DNA of 64,000 nt, taken from positions 92,255,001 to 92,319,000 of the forward strand of contig NC_088913.1 of NCBI RefSeq assembly GCF_963576675.1. The letters run 5' to 3'. This stretch comes from Euphorbia lathyris. Lineage: Eukaryota; Streptophyta; Magnoliopsida; Malpighiales; Euphorbiaceae. Under the pieces are notes generated by a model, which made no database searches, was not told the origin of the DNA, and saw only the letters and a program-made list of their open reading frames with translations. Below are positions 1 through 11,182 of the stretch, piece by piece. Made by a program: the position numbers and the translations under genes. Each line of letters starts with the position of its first letter. Position 1 is the first letter of the stretch.

Positions 1-268
1 TTATAGGGTTAAGTATGGTGTAAACCATTGGATATGCTTAATCCTAAAGAAATAAAACAATCAAAATGCTGACCTGTCCAATTGTCGTTTCCAGAAGAAA
101 ACCAAACAAAAGATTTGATTTTATTTTCTCTATTTTTAATTTCTCTCTCCTCTTCTCTTCTCTCTCGCTTCCTTGCTCAGAAGTTAGCAAGAGAGCTTAA
201 AAAAACGATCAAACACAAAGAAGTAGAAAATCAGCCAAAACCTTTGATTTTCTCTACAGAACTCATTA
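1..268 (+). promoter_or_regulatory. Upstream and 5' leader region of the alpha-galactosidase gene
   Basis: The sequence before the start codon at 269 contains a pyrimidine-rich block at about 119-175 made of repeated TCTCTC and CTTCTC words. Such Y patches are common near plant transcription starts. I see no clear TATA box, so the start site is not placed. A shadow ORF at 82-378 overlaps in another frame and lacks any homology signal. The call rests on position and base composition only. Confidence 0.4.
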
Positions 269-3200
269 ATGGAGCAAAGAAGCAGTTTCCGGTATCGGAA
301 TTTCGTGGGTATTTCTATATTATGGGCGATTCAAGTAGCAATTGCAGGAAGAGAAACGCCTCTTTTGCAGAGATATGAAGAAGGTCGTTTTGGTAATAAT
401 AACAGATTGTTCGGAAGCATTTATGATACTTCGAGATATGGAATATATCAGCTCAATAATGGCTTAGCTCGAACTCCTCAAATGGGGTCTCTCTCTCTCT
501 CTCTTTGGTTTTTAATCTAATTTTTGTGAATTTTTGCTGTAAATTGAATAGTTTGATCAATCAGGAGATGATTTTTCAGTTTTGTTTTCTTTTATTGTTA
601 TTAATTTTACCAATTTTTTTTTAATTTATGTTGTTGATTTTTGAGTGGTGTTCTTATTGGTATCCTTGCAGATGGAATAGCTGGAATTTCTTTGCTTGTA
701 ATATAAATGAAACCCTCATCAAGGAAACAGGTAAATTTCATTTATGCTTAATACATCATGAGCCTCCGAACTTGTCAAAAGTACACACGGCACGATTGCC
801 CGACAAGAAATTGACAGGTAATTTTAGTGTTTGGGTTTAGTATAGCAGGCAATGTGTCATTTTTGGGTTGACACGAAATGTAAACTTTTGGGTTGAGTTA
901 GGATTGATATGCTAACCCGAAAACGGTACGAAATGATACAAATATTTAAAATTATTATTATAATATCTTGTGTTTATATATGTTAATTTATTAGAAAAGA
1001 TAATAAAATTAATATGATTCGAAACTCCTAAATTATGATCCTCTAACATGATATTAACGGACTTTTCGCTGGTTAGTGATATAAAATATTTAAAAATAGT
1101 GTCATATCCTTTTATATTTTTACAAGTTATCGTTAATATATATGCATAATAAACTTACATGTAACCCGAAAACACGACACAAAATCGACACTAACCCGAA
1201 CAGGTTAACATGACTGTGACACGAAAGTTTTTGGGTTGGGTTTGGGTTTACTCTTTTTAACACGAACCCGATAATTGTCAGGTCTTTAGCCACTAAACTT
1301 GCTTAAAATAACCCATTGGCCACCTGGATTTATTTATAGTGTTCCATTTGCCAACAAGATATTCAAAACTTAAGAAATGAAGGCCTAATTCATGCTTCTA
1401 AATCTTAAAAACAAATTAATTTTCTATTTTGTACATGTTTATGACGTTTTTATAGATTTAGGGATTTAATCATAACACTTTAAGCAAGTTTAGGGGGCTA
1501 ATAATACATCAAGTAAGTTCAGGGGCCGAAAGCTTTTTGGACAAGTTCAGGGGCAACTGATGTATTAAGCCTGCATTTATTGTTTTCATATTACAGTTTT
1601 GGCATTCTTGTTTATGATTCTAATCTCTAAACTCAATTGTTATTGGTTTGATACATGATTAGTAGGCTTAATACATTTGTTGCCCCCGTATTTGCCACAA
1701 AACTTCAACTGCCACGTTGAACTTTCAAAAGTTTGCATTCAATAGACCCTATTCTTTTCCAATTGCATTCAATAACTCACTATTCTTGTCCAATTGCATT
1801 CAATAACCCAAAACTTATAAAATTTCATACTTATTTGTCTATTTGACATTTTCTTTTTGACACGTGGTGACTACTTTAACGCGTGAGGGAGCATCTCTCC
1901 CATTTTCTGCATTCAACAAATTCTATTGAGAAATAGAGGGTTATTGAATGCAATTGGATAAAGATACGAGGTAATTTGGAACTTTTGAAAGTTCAAGGGG
2001 GCAGTTGAGTTTTTTGCCAAGTACATGGGTCAACATATGTATTAGGCCTAATTAGTATGTTGCACGAACACTTCTGGTTAGTAGTGTTTCCACGTTTTGT
2101 ATCCGTTTCCGTTTTCGTTTGATGGATATTTTATGAAGGTTATGTTTTAGAAATAATGTTTCCGTATCTGTGCAACACTAAACTCATCAATTTTTGACGT
2201 TTTGGCATCCTAAACTTGTATTTGGACCTATTAAACATTTAAATTTGTCAATTTTAGACGACTTTCACCCTTATTTGCTGCCTGAAATATGTTTAGGTAA
2301 AAGTTTGACTTTGCGTTTCCATGTAACTTTGAAATCTGTCGAATCAACAAATAAGGGTGCCGAAGGTCCAAAAAATCAACGAGTTTAGTTATGCAATTAT
2401 GTATTAAGACCACTCTTATTATTTTGTTAAAACCAAGAGTATTTTTGGTTCAACTGTTACTATTTGCTATGTTGTTAGCTGTTTGTTGTTTACCGATAGA
2501 GATTAGTTAATTTTCCTTCCATAATAGCTATCGGCAGTAGCCTTTTCTCAATTCTAACCGAACGCTTTATATTTACTGTTTGGATTAAAACAAGAAAAAT
2601 GAGCTGCAAAGGAGAACCAAACATGCACCAAATATCAATTTAGTTTGGATTCCGAAGTAAATGAACCAAAGAGAAGGAAATAAGTTCAAAAAGCGGAGAA
2701 AGGATACACTTTTGAATGGAGGACAAAAATGAAATTGAGAATATTTTCGTGTCATTTTTAGTGATTGTTTGGTTATCTTTTTGTAGCTTGTTTTACTCCA
2801 AATGATAGTTATACGAGTGTTTGGTTAGGATTGAGAAACAGCTGATGATAACTATTTTGGAACAAAAGTTAGTTAACATCTACCACGTTATCAGCAACAA
2901 CCAACAATAAACAGTAACTAGCAACTACCGAACCAAACAAGCTCTTTAGTAATTTGGGCCTATAGGACCCTAATAGTGAGAAATATCTCTTCGTTCCTGT
3001 TGAATTAACAATGATTAAAACATATTTAATCATCAGTTGACGAACTATGTAAAAGGTTTTCATGTAAATACCTCTTGTAGAATTCCAAATATGTTACTTC
3101 CATTCACTCAACGAAGAACGAAATCCAAAAGTCGCAAGATAAAAACTTGTGTCTTCTAGTTTTTACAATGAAAAAGGAAAAGGACATATCATTTCGTGAT

Positions 3201-6200
3201 TTATCTTTCAAATTCCTCTTATTTATAACAAATTAAATGGGTCGGATCTAGTCAGGTCGGGTCCCATCAAGGCTGACCCACCCGAAATGTCCAACCGTTC
3301 CTATATTGCAAACTCCTTCGGAATCATTAACATTCAAGTTTTATCTTTGACAGCTGATGCACTTGTTTCAACTGGCTTGGCTGATTTAGGTTATGTGTAT
3401 GTAAACATAGGTACTTATCCTTTTTTATTTCAAGTAGTTTCAGTAACTTTGCATTTTGTTTCGGCTTAATACATCTTTAGCCCCGTGTACTTGTCGAAAA
3501 AAGTCAATTGTCCGCCTATACTTTGAAAAGGTTTTATTTATTTACCCTATGAACTTGCTTAAAATGTCCAATTGTCTCTCTAAAACGTACCTATTTACCC
3601 CTGAACTTTCTTAAAGTGATCTATTAGCCCCCGGAAGTTGCTTAAAGCGTAAACATTTCAACTTTTCAAAAATTTCTCCTTACTCTGCCACGTCGATTTT
3701 AGGGGGTTAATAGGTCACTTAAAATAAGTTGAGGGGTAAATTTAATATTTTAAAAGTATAAGGGGGCAGTTGACTTTTTTGGACAAGTACAGTGAGCTAG
3801 GGATGTATTAAGCCTTTCGTTTCTCTTTGGCCTAATACATCACCAACTCCCTGAACTTGTCCATAATAGTAGATTGGCTCCCTAAACTTTGCAAGTGTCT
3901 CACCAGCTCCTCGAACTTGATTATTTCGTATCACCAACTCCCTGGACTTGTCCATAAAAGTAGATTAGCTCTTTGAACTTTATAAGTGTCTCATCAACTC
4001 CCTAAACTTGTTTATCCCATACAACTAAATACAAAAACCTAAATTCTAAAAATACATCGTCATCTATTGAGAGGTAATTTTTTTCTCTTCTCCTACCTTT
4101 CAACCTATTATAAGAGCTAGTGTTGCAGGTTTGAGAGATCAAATGGATGATGATTGAGAGTTAGTATTATAGTTTTTGTATTTAATTGTTACTGAATAAG
4201 CAAGTTTAGGGAGTTAGTGAGACACTTATAAAGTTCAAGGAGCTAATCTACTTTTATGGACAAGTTCAGGGAGTTGGTGATACGGAATAATCAAGTTTAA
4301 GGAGCTGGTAAGATACTTGTAAAGTTCAGGGAGCCAATCTACTATTATGGACAAGTTCAGGGAGTTGGTGATGTATTAGGCCTTTCTCTTTTATCCCTTA
4401 TTCGATGTCATTGGATGCAGATGATTGCTGGTCTAGTGTAACAAGGGATACAAAGGTCATTTTCACACCCACAATCCTTTCCAAATTATTGTCAGTTTTG
4501 TAATTTGTAATTTTTGTTAAAATGTCTTTGATATATAATGAATATATCCAGTGGCGGAGCCGGGGAAGAGGGTTTCGGGGTGCAATTGCAGTATCCCGGG
4601 ATCCTCTTCCGAGGTAGAGGGCTGCCTTGAACTCCCAGAGTGGATTCCAGTATTTGGGGATGCATTCAGTGGCGGAGCCAGGGAAGACGGTTTGGGGGTG
4701 CAATTGCAGTATCCCCAAATCCTCTTCCGAGGTGGAGGGCCGCCTTGAACTCCCAAAGTGGATTCCAGCTATGTTGCACAGAAACGGAAACTGAAATGCA
4801 AATGGATACCGGAAAACGTTATTTCTAAAAAATTTAGCTAGGAAACCGTAATGGAAAAGGAAACATAAATGGACACGAAATGCAAAAACTTTTATGAAGA
4901 AGAGTGTCCGTGCAACATAGGTTAGTAGTGTTTACGCGTTTCGTGTCCGTGTCCATTTTCATTTGTAGGCTATTTTATGAAGGTTATGTTTTAGAAATAA
5001 TGTTTTCCGTGTCCGTGTTCGTGCAACATAGGAGATCGGTTATGGAAGGTTCGGATCTATGTTGCACGGAAACCGAAATGGAAACAGACACCGGGAGACG
5101 TTATTTCTAAGAAAATTTAGCTAGGAAACCGTAATGGAAACAGAAATAGAAACGGACATGAAATGCAGAAACGTTAATGAAGAAGAGTTTCTGTGCAACA
5201 TAGCCGATCTCACATCACCAGCTCTATGTTTTCTTGTATCCATGTTGCACGGATACAGACATGGGAAACATTATTTCTAAAACATAACCTTCACAAAATA
5301 GTCTACAAATGAAAATGGACAGGGACACGAATCACGGAAACGCTGCTAACTAGAAGTGTCCAACATAGCCGATCTCACATCAGCTGTTACCTTTAGAAAG
5401 TTATGATCCATGTCTAACGCATTACCGTGATTTACTTGGTGTCACAGGGTAAACTGGTTCCGGACCCGAAAACCTTTCCATCAGGAATCAAAGCTCTTGC
5501 TGATTATGTACACGAGAAAGGCCTCAAACTCGGTATCTATTCTGATGCTGGGTAGGATAAACTTTTCACCTTTTCCGAAGCTGGACGATAGATCATTCAT
5601 TACGATCAGTACTGTTTCGGTCTCTCAACTCCCTCGTTAGACTCACCTAACTGCATTTCTTCAGGGTTTTTACATGTCAAGTGCGACCCGGCTCACTTTT
5701 CCATGAAGTAGATGATGCAGCCTTGTTTGCTTCTTGGGTTAGTTTCTGCTCTGAAATACTCCTTTAAACATATATGATATACTTCATAAGTTGCTCGTCG
5801 AAACACCATTCGGGCCGGAATAATGCTTGATGTTATCTTATCAGGGCGTCGATTATCTAAAGTACGACAATTGTTTCAATCTGGGGATCAAACCAAAAGA
5901 AAGGTTGTTTTTTTCTATTAGCTTAATACATCATTTGCCCCCTGAATTTGTCCAAAAAGCTTGATTGGCCCCTGGACTTTCAAAGTGTCCCAATAGCTCC
6001 GTGAACTTGCATAAAATGTTCAGTTAGCCTCCTGAACTTGCGTCAAATGTAATCAGTTGATCACTCGGTTGCAAAAAAGTAAGTTAAATGCGAAAAATAT
6101 ATTCCACGTGTCTTAGAATGTTATTACATAATTCAAGAATAGAGTAAAAATGAAGTTATTATTTGCTCAACTATAAACCCTTGTATTCTCTAATATTACA

Positions 6201-8443
6201 ACCGCTTTACCCCGATCTTGATTGTTTTGATTTTTTTTAAGACACGTGGAATACACCTTCCGCATTTAACTTACTTTTTTGCAACTGAGTGATCAATTGA
6301 TTACATTTTACGCAAGTTCAGGGGGCTAACTGAACATTTTATGCAAGTTCAGGGGGCTATTGGGACACTTTGAAAGTTCAGGGGGCCAATCAAACTTTTT
6401 GGACAAGTTCAGGGGGCAAATGATGTATTAAGCCTTTTCTATCTTAGTCTCATTTAGAACATGGAGGGCGAGCCTTGGTACAACGGTAAACGTTGTTATC
6501 GTGTGACCGAGAGGTCACGGGTTCGAGTCTTAGGAGCGGCCTCTTGCCAAAAAATTGGCAGGGGAAGGCTTGCCCGCCCCAATACACCCTTGTGGTGGGA
6601 CTCCTCCCCAGACCCTCGCTTAGTGAGGACGTGTAGTGCATCGGGCCGTCCTTTAGTCTCAATTAGAACAACCATTGCAAAATACATTAACCGTGACTTG
6701 TTTTAACAATTCAATCATATGCAGGTATCCGCCGATGCGTGATGCTTTAAATGCAACCGGACACACGATTTTTTATTCACTCTGTGAATGGTATTTCAAC
6801 TATCCCATATTTCTGCAATTTTTCTATGAGTATTTAACTATGTTGCACGGAAACTCTTCTTCACTAGCGTTTCCTCGTTTCGTGTCTGTTTTCGTTTCCA
6901 TTACCTTTCCTAGCTAAATTTTCTTTGAAATATGTTCGTTTCCGTGCAACATAGGTATTCAATTATCACAAGTAAAATCATTCTTGTTTTGGTTTTAACA
7001 GGGGTGTTGATGACCCTGCCTTATGGGCGGGAAAGGTCGGAAATAGTTGGCGTACAACGGATGACATCAACGACACATGGGCAAGGTTATTCATCTAGAC
7101 TCGAATATATTCAATCTTAGCCAATTATTTTCCTCGTGTTGATCGAAAACTGATCGAATGTTGTGTTTCTTTATTGTTTAAGTATGACTACTATAGCTGA
7201 TCTAAACGACAAATGGGCAAGCTATGCCGGCCCTGGTGGATGGAATGGTAAGAACTTGAGATATCCGCTATGTTGCAGGGAAACTCTTCTTCATTAGCGT
7301 TTCCGTTACTGTTTACTTAACAACTGAACTGGTTTTCGTATTTCGGTGCTAATTTTCGCCTTGGTAGATCCGGATATGTTGGAAGTTGGTAATGGAGGCA
7401 TGACTTACACGGAGTATCGTTCGCATTTTAGCATCTGGGCATTGATGAAGGTCTTTCCTTTTGTTTACTCATTTACCTTTGAATCGGCTTTCTATTTCGT
7501 TCCATTTCCGGAACTTTGTTGATTTCTTCAAGCATAGCATTGTAATCTTAAGCTAAACCTGTTATTTTCGAGTTGTTAAAACTATTGTAAACTTCGATGT
7601 AGGCGCCCCTTTTGATCGGTTGTGATGTAAGAAACATGACAGCCGAAACTTATGAGATTCTAACCAATAAGGAAGTCATTGCTGTAAACCAAGGTTGATA
7701 TCCTTTTTTCCGGAAGACTTTTCTATTTACTGCAGTTTTCGCTTTTTACTGTGTGTGAGAAACTAAGCCGAGAGGGATTTTGATTCTATTGCAGACCCGC
7801 TCGGGGTTCAAGGAAGGAAGGTTCGCACGTCTGGAAATGATAGTTGCCAACAGGTCTTATCCTTTCGCTTCTGTTCGATCGGGGCTTGCTCGAAACTTTC
7901 CTAGTGAAGTGGTATATGTTAACTCATTTCAGTAGCTGGAATTATTACAGGTCTGGGCTGGTCCTTTGTCGGGACATCGGTTAGCTGTCGTACTATGGAA
8001 CCGTTGTTCGAAATCAGCAACTATTACAGCTCAGTGGGATGCACTCGGGCTCGAATCTGGCACTAGTGTCTCGGTGCGAGACTTGTGGCTGGTAAGGAAA
8101 CATATTCAACTTGAATCTTTAGGCAGGGTGAGTTAATATTAGAAGGCACAAAAGAAAAAAACCCGAAAAATGAATTTAATAAAGTTTCCTCTCCCGAATT
8201 GGATGAAGTTAATCCGGAAAATGAAAGGCGGAGATTTGTTATCATAAGTGAATTATGTATGGAGGTTCTTGTTTTTCTTTCGTTTTTCCCTTTCGAGACC
8301 TTGTGCTTACGCTAGAGACTATTGATTTGCAGCACAAAGATGTTTCGGGAGACGCGGTGGCATCATTCGGGGCTCGAGTCGATGCTCATGACTGTTCAAT
8401 GTATATATTTACACCAAAGATTTCTTCACACTTGGAAATGTAG
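269..8443 (+). CDS. Alpha-galactosidase, glycoside hydrolase family 27 (15 exons, intact)
   Basis: The enzyme hydrolyses terminal alpha-1,6-galactosyl groups of raffinose-type sugars, galactomannan and galactolipid, probably in the wall or vacuole. Exons: 269-486, 672-730, 3354-3410, 4421-4455, 5448-5551, 5665-5737, 5845-5903, 6725-6790, 7002-7085, 7183-7247, 7368-7450, 7603-7693, 7795-7853, 7951-8091, 8333-8443. All junctions are GT-AG and the frame stays open: 1305 bp, 434 residues, a normal length for plant members. The N-terminus has a hydrophobic signal peptide ([14 protein letters not shown], about residues 13-26). Family motifs include [22 protein letters not shown], the nucleophile motif YLKYDNC and the acid/base segment WRTTDDIND, followed by GPGGWNDPDML and a C-terminal beta domain ending near [10 protein letters not shown]. 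Introns 2, 3, 4, 7 and 8 are enlarged by MITEs and a SINE, yet no exon is damaged. Exon 1 ends directly against a CT microsatellite. Family assignment is secure; substrate preference and compartment are inferred. Confidence 0.95.
746..1571. mobile_element. MULE-type MITE in alpha-galactosidase intron 2, itself carrying an insertion
   Basis: The left end begins GCTTAATACATCATG and the right end is the inverted form, ending GATGTATTAAGCC. The flanks TTCATTTAT (737-745) and TGCATTTAT (1572-1580) match at 8 of 9 bases, the target duplication size of Mutator-like elements. Between about 775 and 1290 lies other DNA rich in 'acccgaaa' and 'ttgggttgggtttgggtt' words with weak inverted ends (GACAGGTAATTTTAG against GACCTGACAATTATC), probably a second MITE inside the first. 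There is no coding capacity. Confidence 0.75.
1665..2048. mobile_element. MULE-type MITE in alpha-galactosidase intron 2
   Basis: Terminal inverted repeats GGCTTAATACAT and ATGTATTAGGCC enclose a noncoding 384-bp body. Flanking TGATTAGTA (1656-1664) and TAATTAGTA (2049-2057) agree at 8 of 9 bases. Short words such as 'cattcaataaccc' recur inside the left arm, so the arms can fold into a long hairpin. The element belongs to the same superfamily as the copies at 746, 3463, 3829 and 5920. Confidence 0.8.
2055..2180. repeat. Copy of the ATGTTGCAC / GTGCAACAT inverted-end repeat family
   Basis: The segment starts at 'tatgttgcacg' and ends at 'gtgcaacac'. Inside are the family's typical words: 'gtttccgttttcg', 'ttatgaaggttatg' and 'ttagaaataatg'. 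It is about 125 bp, noncoding, and lies in alpha-galactosidase intron 2 just downstream of a MULE-type MITE. Other copies are at 4769-5368, 6838-6954 and the window end. Confidence 0.6.
2437..2944. mobile_element. Noncoding TIR element (MITE) in alpha-galactosidase intron 2
   Basis: The left end (GAGTATTTTTGGTTCAAC) and the reverse complement of the right end (GAGCTTGTTTGGTTCGG) match imperfectly. The next stretches on both sides contain 'ttgttagctgtttgttgtt'-like sequence in inverted order. The body is about 500 bp without an ORF above background. I did not find a clear target duplication, so the boundaries are approximate and the superfamily is unassigned. Confidence 0.5.
3463..3814. mobile_element. 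MULE-type MITE in alpha-galactosidase intron 3
   Basis: Ends GGCTTAATACATC and GATGTATTAAGCC are inverted copies. Inner words such as 'cttgcttaaaatgtcc' are repeated within and between the arms. Flanks TTTTGTTTC (3454-3462) and TTTCGTTTC (3815-3823) match at 8 of 9 bases. The element begins 52 bp after exon 3 and sits 14 bp from the next MITE, so two separate insertions used neighbouring T-rich targets. Confidence 0.8.
3829..4382. mobile_element. MULE-type MITE with long inverted arms in alpha-galactosidase intron 3
   Basis: A perfect 9-bp duplication TTTCTCTTT (3820-3828 and 4383-4391) flanks ends GGCCTAATACATCA and TGATGTATTAGGCC. Each arm is about 190 bp and is internally repetitive: 'ccctgaacttgtccata', then 'agattggctccctaaac', then 'agtgtctcaccagctcc', twice over. 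The element could therefore fold into a near-complete hairpin. It ends 38 bp before the 35-bp exon 4. The same subfamily occurs at 49668-56108 and 56485. Confidence 0.88.
4549..4768 (+). repeat. 118-bp tandem duplication beginning CAGTGGCGGAGCC
   Basis: Two units start at 4549 and 4667. Both read CAGTGGCGGAGCC, then a GC-richer stretch with 'gtgcaattgcagtatccc', 'cctcttccgaggt' and 'actcccagagtggattcc'. CAGTGGCGGAGCC is a frequent terminal sequence of plant hAT-type elements and also begins the MITE at 26044. No right-hand terminal repeat is present, so this looks like a duplicated transposon end. It lies in alpha-galactosidase intron 4. Confidence 0.6.
4769..5368. repeat. Cluster of four CTATGTTGCAC-type repeats in alpha-galactosidase intron 4
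   Basis: Copies run at about 4769-4920, 4911-5032, 5057-5203 and 5240-5368. The best copies are ~150 bp and have exact inverted ends CTATGTTGCAC and GTGCAACATAG, with inner words 'gttatttctaa' and 'ttagctaggaaaccg'. Some units are in opposite orientation and share an end. They code for nothing. A local burst of nested or end-to-end insertion is likely. Confidence 0.65.
5920..6434. mobile_element. MULE-type MITE in alpha-galactosidase intron 7
   Basis: Arms run from AGCTTAATACATCATTTG to the inverted CAAATGATGTATTAAGCC. Within each arm the phrase 'gttcagggggc' or its complement recurs four times. Flanks TTTTCTATT (5911-5919) and TTTTCTATC (6435-6443) match at 8 of 9 bases. The insertion begins only 17 bp after the donor end of exon 7, yet the splice signal is intact. 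A left-half relative lies at 63724-63908. Confidence 0.85.
6462..6652 (+). mobile_element. Au-like tRNA-derived SINE in alpha-galactosidase intron 7
   Basis: The 5' part carries RNA polymerase III promoter boxes: an A-box-like stretch near 'gagccttggtacaacgg' and a B box in 'ggtcacgggttcgagtc'. After this come 'cctcttgcc' and 'ggcaggggaaggcttgcc', which resemble the plant Au SINE body. It is flanked by an 18-bp duplication with one mismatch (6444-6461 and 6653-6670, 'ttagtctc[a/t]...ttagaaca'). The upstream duplication starts right after the 9-bp duplication of the neighbouring MITE. Short minor ORFs here are chance readings. Confidence 0.88.
6838..6954. repeat. CTATGTTGCAC-type repeat in alpha-galactosidase intron 8
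   Basis: The ends CTATGTTGCACGG and CCGTGCAACATAG are exact inverted copies enclosing 'tttcctcgtttcgtg' and 'cctagctaaattttc'. At 117 bp it is a compact member of the family clustered at 4769-5368. It fills more than half of the 211-bp intron. A further fragment, 'ctatgttgcaggg', lies at 7268-7318 in intron 10. Confidence 0.7.
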
Positions 8444-9285
8444 TTTCTTGGTTCCTTGTGACGAAGAAATGTTGTCATAACATGTCGATTCCTAGCCGGA
8501 ATTTCATCTAAGGAACTTGTGTGTATATATATACCTTGGTGATCGTTGTTGTTGTTGTTGCTATCTATATTTAGCTGATTTTCCTTTCAAAATAGTTATT
8601 TTTTAGTTCTAATTAAACACTCGTAACTATTATTTGGAGTAAAAAAATGAAGTAGAAAAGCTACGAAAAAGAGAACTAAACGAGTATTTAATTAGTCGAT
8701 GATGAGAAATTATACGGAGTGAAAAAAAAAGAATGAGGTTTATGTTATTTGGGGAATAAAGGGTTAATTTGATTCATTATTTTCTGTTAGTATCTATATG
8801 ATTTTGGATTAATTTAATAAAAAAAAATTAAGTTAATGGATTGAATTTGATACTAAATTTAGGGAAAAGGTCCAAATTTGCCCTTAACGTTTCTAGGGAA
8901 GCGCGGATTTATTCATAACGTATGAAATGATGTAATTTTACTTTTAACGTTGTGACCCAAGTTAGCATTATGCCATTTTTTTGTGATTAGCTTGTATCTT
9001 GCAGACTTGAATATTGTCATTTCGGTAGGTTATTTGTAACTATATTAGTAACGGAATAAATATTTTAAACATAATTAATGTTTGCAATGTATGATGTGAT
9101 AATTAAATAACGAGTTAAATAACAGTGAAACGATCTCTTTAAATTTTCTGTTAGTTAAGGATAAAATTGATCTTACTTGACAATGTTAGGAGTAAAATCT
9201 GCATTTCTTCAAAAACGTAAGGGTAAATTTTCACTTTATCCCCTCAAATTTATATTAGACAAATAAATCTTGAAAATTAAAGGTT

Positions 9286-9289
<4 letters not shown>
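8444..9289. other. Intergenic region 3' of alpha-galactosidase, with one MITE
   Basis: The region holds the presumed 3' UTR and downstream DNA. At 8862-9243 is a noncoding TIR element: its left end reads GGGAAAAGGTCCAAATTTGC and the complement of its right end reads GGGATAAAGTGAAAATTTAC, each followed by 'ccttaacgtt'-like sequence. I see no gene. The rest is AT-rich. Confidence 0.5.
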
Positions 9290-9352
<63 letters not shown>

Positions 9353-11182
9353 TCAGGTGTGACACATCTCTTATGGTGTGATAAACCTTATTGTGTGACA
9401 ATGACCAATTTTGTAATTAACCAAAAGGAAGTGCTAAATTTGTAAATAAAAGGAAAGAGAAATTTGTTTTATTTTTTTTCTTTAAAATGCATTTTTCCGA
9501 CTTTTCCAACCTCGTTTTTCAAAAAAATTTATACCGTTGGACTCGTCTTAATTAAACGGTCATTTTAAGATCCATGAAGCTCAAGTAAAAAAAATTCCGG
9601 TGAACGGAATCCGGGTGGGCGTTTTCCGGCAAGCAAAAAAGTATCCAGAAAATTCTCAAAAAATTTCAGAACATGTAAAACATTATTATAAGAAACTTTA
9701 ATTCTTGGGTCGAACCGAGATTTCTTACGGTTTAGTCTCAATAAAACTTTTTCCTTAATTTTATCTATTTTACATGCTTCAACAATTTGTTGGGTAAAAA
9801 CTGTAAGGAATCTCGCTTTGAGCCAAGAATTAAAGTTTCTTAAAATAATGTTTTACATGTTTTGAAATTTTTTGATAATTTTCTGGACACGTTTTTTGTC
9901 ATACCTACGTTGTTCCAAATCAATGTACCATTTATTCCAACATAAAATTGTTTTATTTCTTTTCTTTAAAATACATTTTTCTGACATTTCTAACCTCGTT
10001 TTTCGAAAAATTTTATACTATTAGATTCGTCTAAATTAGACAGTCATTTTAAGATCCTGAAGCTCAAGTAAAAAAAATTCCGGTGAACGGAATCCGAGTA
10101 GGCGTTTTCTGGCAAGAAAAAAAGTGCCCAGAAAATTCCAAAAAAATTCCAAAAAATGTAAAACATTATTCTAAGAAACTTTAATTCTTGGGTCGAAGCG
10201 GGATTTTTTACGGTTTAGTCCCAGTAAAACTTGTTCCTTAATTTTATCCATTTTACATGCTTCAACAATTTATTGGGTCAAAACTGTAAGGAATTTCGCT
10301 TTGAGCCAAGAATTAAAGTTTCTTAAAATGATGTTTTACATGTTTTCAAATTTTTTGATAATTTTCTGGATACGTTTTTTGTCCTACTTACATTGTTCCA
10401 AACCAGTGTACCATTTGTTCCAAATCAGTGTATCATCATAATACTTGCATTGTTCCAACAGAAAAATGTTTTATTTCTTTTCTTTAAAATACATTTTTCC
10501 GACATTTCTAACTTTGTTTTTCGAAAATTTTTATACTATTAGACTCGTCTAAATTAGACGGTCATTTTAAGATCCCTGAAGCTCAAGTAAAAAAAATTCC
10601 GGTGAACGGAATCCGGATGGGCGTTTTCTGGCGAGAAATAAAGTGCCCAAAAAATTCCAGAAAATATAAAACATTATTCTAAGAAACTTTAATTCTTGGG
10701 TCGAAGCGGGATTTCTTACGGTATAGTCCCAACAAATTGTTGAAGCATGTAAAATAGATAAAATTAAGGAAAAAGTTTTATTGGGACTAAAACGTAAGAA
10801 ATCCTGTTTCGACCCAAGAATTAAAGTTTCTTATAATAATGTTTTACATTTTCTGGAATTTTTTGAGAATTTTCTGGGCACTTTTTTCTCGCCGGAAAAC
10901 GCCCACCCGGATTCCGTTCACCGGAAATTTTTTTTACTTGAGCTTCAGGGATCTTAAAATGACCATCTAATAGTATAAAAATTTTCGAAAAACGATGTTA
11001 GAGATGTCGGGAAAATGTATTTTAAAGAAAAGAAATAAAACAATTTTCTCTATCCTCTCTTTCATTTTATTTACCAAATTGCCACTATGCCCTTTTTAAT
11101 TATCATCAAAACTACATAGTTTTATTATGTCACACAATAAGCTCCTTGTCACAACTTAAACCATTGTCACGCTGGATCTCAC

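Noticed and set aside
4398..4828. Overlapping 60-106 codon frames on both strands in alpha-galactosidase intron 4
   Set aside because: They come from the GC-richer 118-bp tandem duplication and keep no common reading frame between units.
6461..6706. tRNA gene at the SINE
   Set aside because: It has A- and B-box-like promoter parts but no cloverleaf. The body, length and 18-bp target duplication identify a SINE.
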